A stretch of 17,179 nt of DNA from Bacilli bacterium (GTDB taxonomy: Bacteria > Bacillota_I > Bacilli_A > ML615J-28 > CAG-313). Below, in pieces: positions 14,157 to 17,179 of this stretch. The translations under genes were made by a program, and so were the position numbers. The stretch lies in assembly GCA_900770645.1 (NCBI GenBank), contig CAAGKY010000129.1, positions 1-17,179 on the forward strand, given 5' to 3'. The number at the start of each line of letters is the position of its first letter. The first letter of the stretch is position 1. The notes beneath the pieces were generated by a model that saw only the letters and a program-made list of their open reading frames with translations, did no database searches and was not told where the DNA came from.

Positions 14157-14206
14157 AAATTGTATAATATAGTAGAAATTCCTAGTATAAAGCTTCGAAC
14201 TTTTAT
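14157..14206 (+). promoter_or_regulatory. Promoter with downstream dyad before the helical-protein/recA operon
   Basis: AATTGTATAATATAG with perfect TATAAT (14163-14168) preceded directly by TG, the recurrent element of this window. The predicted mRNA start is near 14175. A near-palindrome ATAAAGCTTCGAACTTTTAT (14187-14206) lies just downstream and could be an operator; its role is unknown. Confidence 0.55.
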
Positions 14207-14253
14207 GGAATCAGACTATACATATTTAGTTAATAAATTAAAGGAGGAAAAAT

Positions 14254-14787
14254 ATGACGGACAAATTAAGTAATGCGTTAAATAATGTTGAAGTTACTTA
14301 TAAAGAATTAGTTGAAATATCTAATAGTATCTTAGACCCAATTGTTGGTCCATCAAATACTCTCGTAGCAACAGTAAATGCTCAAATTAATTCTTTGTCT
14401 ATAGATCAAATTAGAGATTTTATTTTGCAATTACAATTAAAAGCTTTTGAATTAGCAGAAATAAAAGAAAAAGCTACTATGAAAGCAGAATTAGCTGAAG
14501 CACTTCAAAAAGAGAAGTTTGCAACAACTTTTAATGGTTTAGATGGTTCAGCTGCAGTAAAAGAAAAAATTGCATTAGTAGAGTCTTCATCTGAAACCGT
14601 GTCAACTGTTTTATATGAACTAGTTTCTAGTTTATTAAAATCTAAAGTTGATCAACTTCATAGATTAGTAGATTGTTTAAAATCAATTCTAATGAGTCGT
14701 ATGCAAGAAACAAAATTTATGAATATTGGAACTACCGCAGAAGTTGGTGCTCCAATAAATAACACTAGAACTAGACTAGTTGAATAA
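14254..14787 (+). CDS. Helical protein of unknown function, cotranscribed with recA-like gene
   Basis: A 177-residue, mainly alpha-helical soluble protein with no membrane segment or recognised catalytic motif. Residues about 60-110 (QLQLKAFELAEIKEKATMK and following) look like a coiled coil, followed by a second helical bundle and a short polar tail. It starts at an ATG seven bases after a perfect AAGGAGG (14241-14247). It ends with tandem stops TAATAG, 12 bases before the RecA-like gene, so the two form an operon under the 14163 promoter. Its position next to the recombinase suggests a recombination accessory or structural-interaction role, but I do not recognise the family. There are no Trp codons, so it does not inform the UGA question. 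Confidence 0.78.
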   Translation: MTDKLSNALNNVEVTYKELVEISNSILDPIVGPSNTLVATVNAQINSLSIDQIRDFILQLQLKAFELAEIKEKATMKAELAEALQKEKFATTFNGLDGSAAVKEKIALVESSSETVSTVLYELVSSLLKSKVDQLHRLVDCLKSILMSRMQETKFMNIGTTAEVGAPINNTRTRLVE

Positions 14788-14799
14788 TAGGAGGTAATA

Positions 14800-15957
14800 A
14801 TGGCTAGTATTTTAGAAACCGTAAAAAAATTAAATAAAGAGTTCAAAAGTGATAAGTTAATTATCAAAAGTAATATTAAACCTAATTACGAAAGATTAGC
14901 TTGTAATGCTTTAGGAATGGACTATCCACTATATGGTGGTTTACCTCTTGGACGTTTATGTGTTTACTCTGGTTTACCACACTCAGGTAAAACTACTGGA
15001 GCTTGTTGTGAATTAGCTGCTTATCAACGTAAATTTCCAGAACAAACATGTGTATATGTCGATGTAGAACATTCATTAGACCTAAAGTTTCAAGCTAGAA
15101 TGAATGGAATTGATTTAGATAAATTATATTATGTAGATCCAGCAGGACTTTCTGGTGAACAAATTTGTGATTTAATTATTGAATTACAAAAATCTGATGA
15201 CGTAGGTATGATTGTATTAGATTCACTTCCAGCGATGATTCCTGCAGCTGTTCTTGAAAATGATTTAACTAAAGACGCAGGTATGCGTGGAACTATGGCT
15301 AAAAGATTATATCCGTTTTTAGCCGAAATGTCATCATTAGTATCAGATAGAAATAATATTTTTATTATGATTAACCAAGTTCGTGATGATGGTAAGACAT
15401 TTACTGGTATTCAAAAATGGAAAGAGCCTGCAGGACAAGCACCAGGATTCTATTCTTCTGTTTCTGTAAGATTTGGTACTCGTAAGTTTACTCAAGGTGA
15501 TAATATGGATGCTTGCGGTGCAACTAATGGTGAAGGCGCTGATGGTTTTAGACTTCAATTTAAGATTATGAAGAATAAAACTGCTCCTTGTAACCGCGGT
15601 GGTGGATTTATTACTTATAGATATGATAAAGGTTTAGATTGGATAAATGATTTATTAGAAATAGCTATCGGTTTTGATTTTATTAAACGTTTAAATAATG
15701 TTACATATCAATTAGTAAACCTTGAAACTGGTGAGATTTACTACGATGAGCAAGGCAAAGAATTAAAAGGTAAAAAAGCTGACTTAATTGAATACATCAA
15801 AACAAATTTAAAATTCCAAAATGAATATTTAGCAATGTTAAATAGATATATTGCAGCGTCTGATGAATCTTATGGTTCATTATTAGATGAAAGAGCTGCT
15901 GCTGAAATTGATTCACAAGAAGCTTCAATTGGGTCTACTGAATCTTTAAATAATTAA
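14800..15957 (+). CDS. RecA/UvsX-like recombinase
   Basis: ATP-dependent strand-exchange protein for recombination-dependent replication and repair. 385 residues. RecA core motifs are the LPLGRLCVYSGLP strand leading to Walker A GLPHSGKTT (58-66, Lys64), VDVEHSLD (87-94) with catalytic Glu90, Walker B MIVLDSLPA (137-145, Asp141) and IMINQVRDD (189-197) with the ATP-sensing Gln193. The region after 200 corresponds to the DNA-binding loop 2 and following strands (AGQAPGFYSSVSVRFGTRKF). The C-terminal 50 residues are helical and acidic. TAGGAGGT lies just before the ATG. A strong terminator follows. Both Trp codons are TGG. The family is certain; whether it is closer to bacterial RecA or phage UvsX/Sak4-type proteins is not decided here. 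Confidence 0.93.
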   Translation: MASILETVKKLNKEFKSDKLIIKSNIKPNYERLACNALGMDYPLYGGLPLGRLCVYSGLPHSGKTTGACCELAAYQRKFPEQTCVYVDVEHSLDLKFQARMNGIDLDKLYYVDPAGLSGEQICDLIIELQKSDDVGMIVLDSLPAMIPAAVLENDLTKDAGMRGTMAKRLYPFLAEMSSLVSDRNNIFIMINQVRDDGKTFTGIQKWKEPAGQAPGFYSSVSVRFGTRKFTQGDNMDACGATNGEGADGFRLQFKIMKNKTAPCNRGGGFITYRYDKGLDWINDLLEIAIGFDFIKRLNNVTYQLVNLETGEIYYDEQGKELKGKKADLIEYIKTNLKFQNEYLAMLNRYIAASDESYGSLLDERAAAEIDSQEASIGSTESLNN

Positions 15958-15963
15958 TTTATA

Positions 15964-16010
15964 AATAATAAAGAACCTTGGTAGTCAATAAGGTTCTTTA
16001 TTATTTTAAA
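15964..16010 (+). terminator. Strong terminator after the RecA-like gene
   Basis: A perfect 16-bp stem, AATAATAAAGAACCTT (15964-15979) / AAGGTTCTTTATTATT (15990-16005), with a 10-base loop. The A-rich left arm and T-rich right arm make it potentially bidirectional. It isolates the following endonuclease cassette. Confidence 0.88.
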
Positions 16011-16011
16011 A

Positions 16012-16047
16012 ATACTATCAATAATCTGCTAAAATAATTGATAGTAT
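16012..16047 (+). promoter_or_regulatory. Inverted repeat with extended -10 motif (TGCTAAAAT) in its loop, before second endonuclease gene
   Basis: ATACTATCAA (16012-16021) / TTGATAGTAT (16038-16047) is a perfect 10-bp stem. The 16-base loop contains TGCTAAAAT (16027-16035), a good extended -10 (TG-n-TAAAAT) whose mRNA would start around 16042, inside the right arm. The ribosome binding site AGGAGAAA begins about five bases after the stem, so folding could still hinder ribosomes. The plan matches the hairpin before the GIY-YIG gene. Function is inferred. Confidence 0.55.
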
Positions 16048-16064
16048 CTTATAGGAGAAAAATT

Positions 16065-16907
16065 ATGGGAAGTAAGGTTAGTTTGAAACCAAAACGAATG
16101 AAAAAAGCTGAATTCTTAAACTTATGTGAAACAATTGATCGACAATATTTTTTAAATTATTTTTTAAATAACGGAAATGAAGCTGTTTGCACTCATTTTA
16201 ATTTTGGATTAAATACAATGTATAGGCTAATAAAAAATTTCGAGATTAAACTCACACCAGAACAGTTAAAACATCGTAATAAAATTGCTTCCGAACAAAG
16301 AGTGAGAGCTTTGTATGGTGTAAATAATAATTTTCAAAGAAGAGATATACAAAACAAAATTAAACAAAATAACGTGATAAAATATGGTGTAGAAAATCAA
16401 TTTCAAAGGAACGAGATTCAAGATAAAATTAAACAAACACTTTTACAAAAATATGGATATGAGTATATCGCTCAAGTTAGAGATGTTTATAAGAAGTCTT
16501 TAACAAAATATTGTTTTGATGGAGAAAGTTTTGATTCTTTTCCAGAGGTTGCAGTGTGAATTTTTGCAAAAGACCATAATTGAAACATTGAACGTGAACC
16601 AATAAGTTTTAAATATGAGTACGAGAACAAAATTCATCGTTATTTTCCAGATTTCTGTATAAACGGTCAGTATGTAGAAATTAAAGGCTTACAGTTTTTT
16701 GAGAATAAAGATCCAAATAAATCTATGATTAATCCATACGATAAATCTAAAAACGGTATAGCTAAAGCAAAACATTTGTGCGCAATTCAAAATAATGTTG
16801 CAATATGAACTGATAAAGATTTTTTACCGTATATTGAATACGTACAAGACAATTATGATGTAAATATGTTAATACAAATAACTAAAAATAGGGAGGAATG
16901 TAAATAA
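16065..16907 (+). CDS. Putative homing endonuclease, KYGV-repeat and PD-(D/E)XK domains (UGA read as Trp)
   Basis: Probable selfish DNA endonuclease. It is 280 residues when three TGA codons (16557, 16581, 16806) are Trp. The N-terminal 70 residues resemble a helix-turn-helix-type region. Three tandem units follow from about 84: LYGVNNNFQRRDIQNKIK, KYGVENQFQRNEIQDKIK and KYGYEYIAQVRDVYKK, a repeat I associate with phage-borne endonuclease-like genes. The C-terminal domain has HRYFPDFCINGQYVEIKG (191-208), a PD-(D/E)XK/Vsr-like core with Asp196, Glu205 and Lys207, similar in pattern to EDxHD-type homing nucleases. The start is the ATG at 16065 with AGGAGAAA upstream; an in-frame TTG at 16038 lies in the hairpin. 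The TAA stop shares its last base with the next start. All three Trp codons are TGA. The nuclease call is good; homing activity is inferred from context. Confidence 0.75.
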
Positions 16908-17179
16908 TGGCTTTTGGAGTAAAAGAAAGAGTTAAAGAAGGTAGTAAACCAAAACCTACACGTTATTTTTCTTCTAAACAAGAAAAAACTGTAGCTAAAG
17001 CTATTGGTGGTAAAACTACGCCTAATTCTGGAGCTACTCCTTGAGTTAAAGGAGATATTCAAACAACTGGATCTGAAAGTTTTTTATTAGAGTGTAAAAC
17101 AAAAACTACTGCTTCTAACTCTATTTCAATAAAAAAAGAATGAATCGAAAAAAATCGTCAAGAAATGGTATTTATGGGT
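16907..17179 (+). CDS. PD-(D/E)XK nuclease, possibly resolvase-like, 3' end outside window (UGA read as Trp)
   Basis: The first 91 residues of a DNA nuclease, read with TGA at 17042 and 17141 as Trp (W46, W79). The visible part has SKQEKTVAKAIGG (23-35, Glu26), SGATPWVKGDI (41-51, Asp50) and SFLLECKTK (58-66, Glu62 and Lys64), the acidic-acidic-Lys arrangement of a PD-(D/E)XK site, followed by SIKKEWIEK. This is the layout of small phage resolvase-like or restriction-type nucleases. The ATG overlaps the endonuclease stop (TAATG) and its site GGGAGG is at 16891-16896, so the pair is translationally coupled, mirroring the GIY-YIG/RecU-like pair. Both Trp codons are TGA. The superfamily is probable; a specific function cannot be given from a fragment. 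Confidence 0.75.

Noticed and set aside
16038..16064. TTG start at 16038 for the second endonuclease
   Set aside because: It lies in the hairpin right arm and upstream of the ribosome binding site; the ATG at 16065 fits the site. The TTG starts at 13640 and 9237 were rejected for the same kind of reason.
1..17179. tRNA genes (including a Trp suppressor), CRISPR arrays, insertion sequences, origin of replication
   Set aside because: No cloverleaf-like segment, spaced direct repeats, transposase or iteron cluster was found; intergenic gaps are all under 200 bases.

Overview
The window is an A+T-rich stretch, with every supported gene on the + strand. It reads as the DNA-replication module of a large, probably lytic, tailed phage. 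In order it holds a partial uracil permease, an unknown acidic-tailed protein, dUTPase, a DnaC-like helicase loader, a DnaB-like helicase, a DnaG-like primase, a gp32-like single-strand binding protein, a family A DNA polymerase in two pieces, a DnaN-like sliding clamp, a GIY-YIG homing endonuclease, a RecU-like resolvase, an unknown helical protein, a RecA-like recombinase, a second putative homing endonuclease and the start of another nuclease. Gene content and order recall SPO1/Twort-type phages of Bacillota. Strong AGGAGG-type ribosome binding sites also suggest a Bacillota or Mollicutes-like host. No tRNA, CRISPR array or structural gene is visible.

Genetic code: UGA is read as tryptophan here. 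Of 19 complete gene ends, 14 are TAA, 5 are TAG and none is TGA. Four genes only become full length if in-frame TGA codons are read through, and in the GIY-YIG protein these fall where its family has Trp. UGA use is sharply partitioned. Transport and replication genes contain 37 Trp codons, all TGG. The two homing-endonuclease/nuclease pairs contain 11 TGA and 1 TGG.

Layout: (1) 1-1000, 3' part of a uracil permease. (2) 1068-6491, unknown protein, then dut-loader-helicase-primase with close spacing or overlaps, then SSB. (3) 6580-11302, the polymerase: the N-terminal part carries the proofreading exonuclease and upstream polymerase region, and the C-terminal part carries catalytic motifs A, B and C. 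They are separated by about 1.7 kb holding four unrelated small genes, including a formate/nitrite-type channel. (4) 11320-12438, sliding clamp, then a terminator. (5) 12550-14143, cassette A: GIY-YIG endonuclease overlapping a RecU-like resolvase. (6) 14254-15957, helical protein and RecA-like recombinase, then a strong terminator. (7) 16065-17179, cassette B: PD-(D/E)XK putative homing endonuclease overlapping a second nuclease that runs off the window.

The two nuclease cassettes share one plan: a terminator, then an inverted repeat whose loop contains a TGCTAAA-type promoter-like motif, then a TGA-containing endonuclease gene, then an overlapping TGA-containing nuclease gene. In cassette A the inverted repeat would pair with the ribosome binding site. 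This suggests two layers of control that keep these DNA-cutting enzymes silent until late in infection: an RNA hairpin, and dependence on UGA-decoding capacity. That regulatory reading is inference; the sequence elements themselves are visible.
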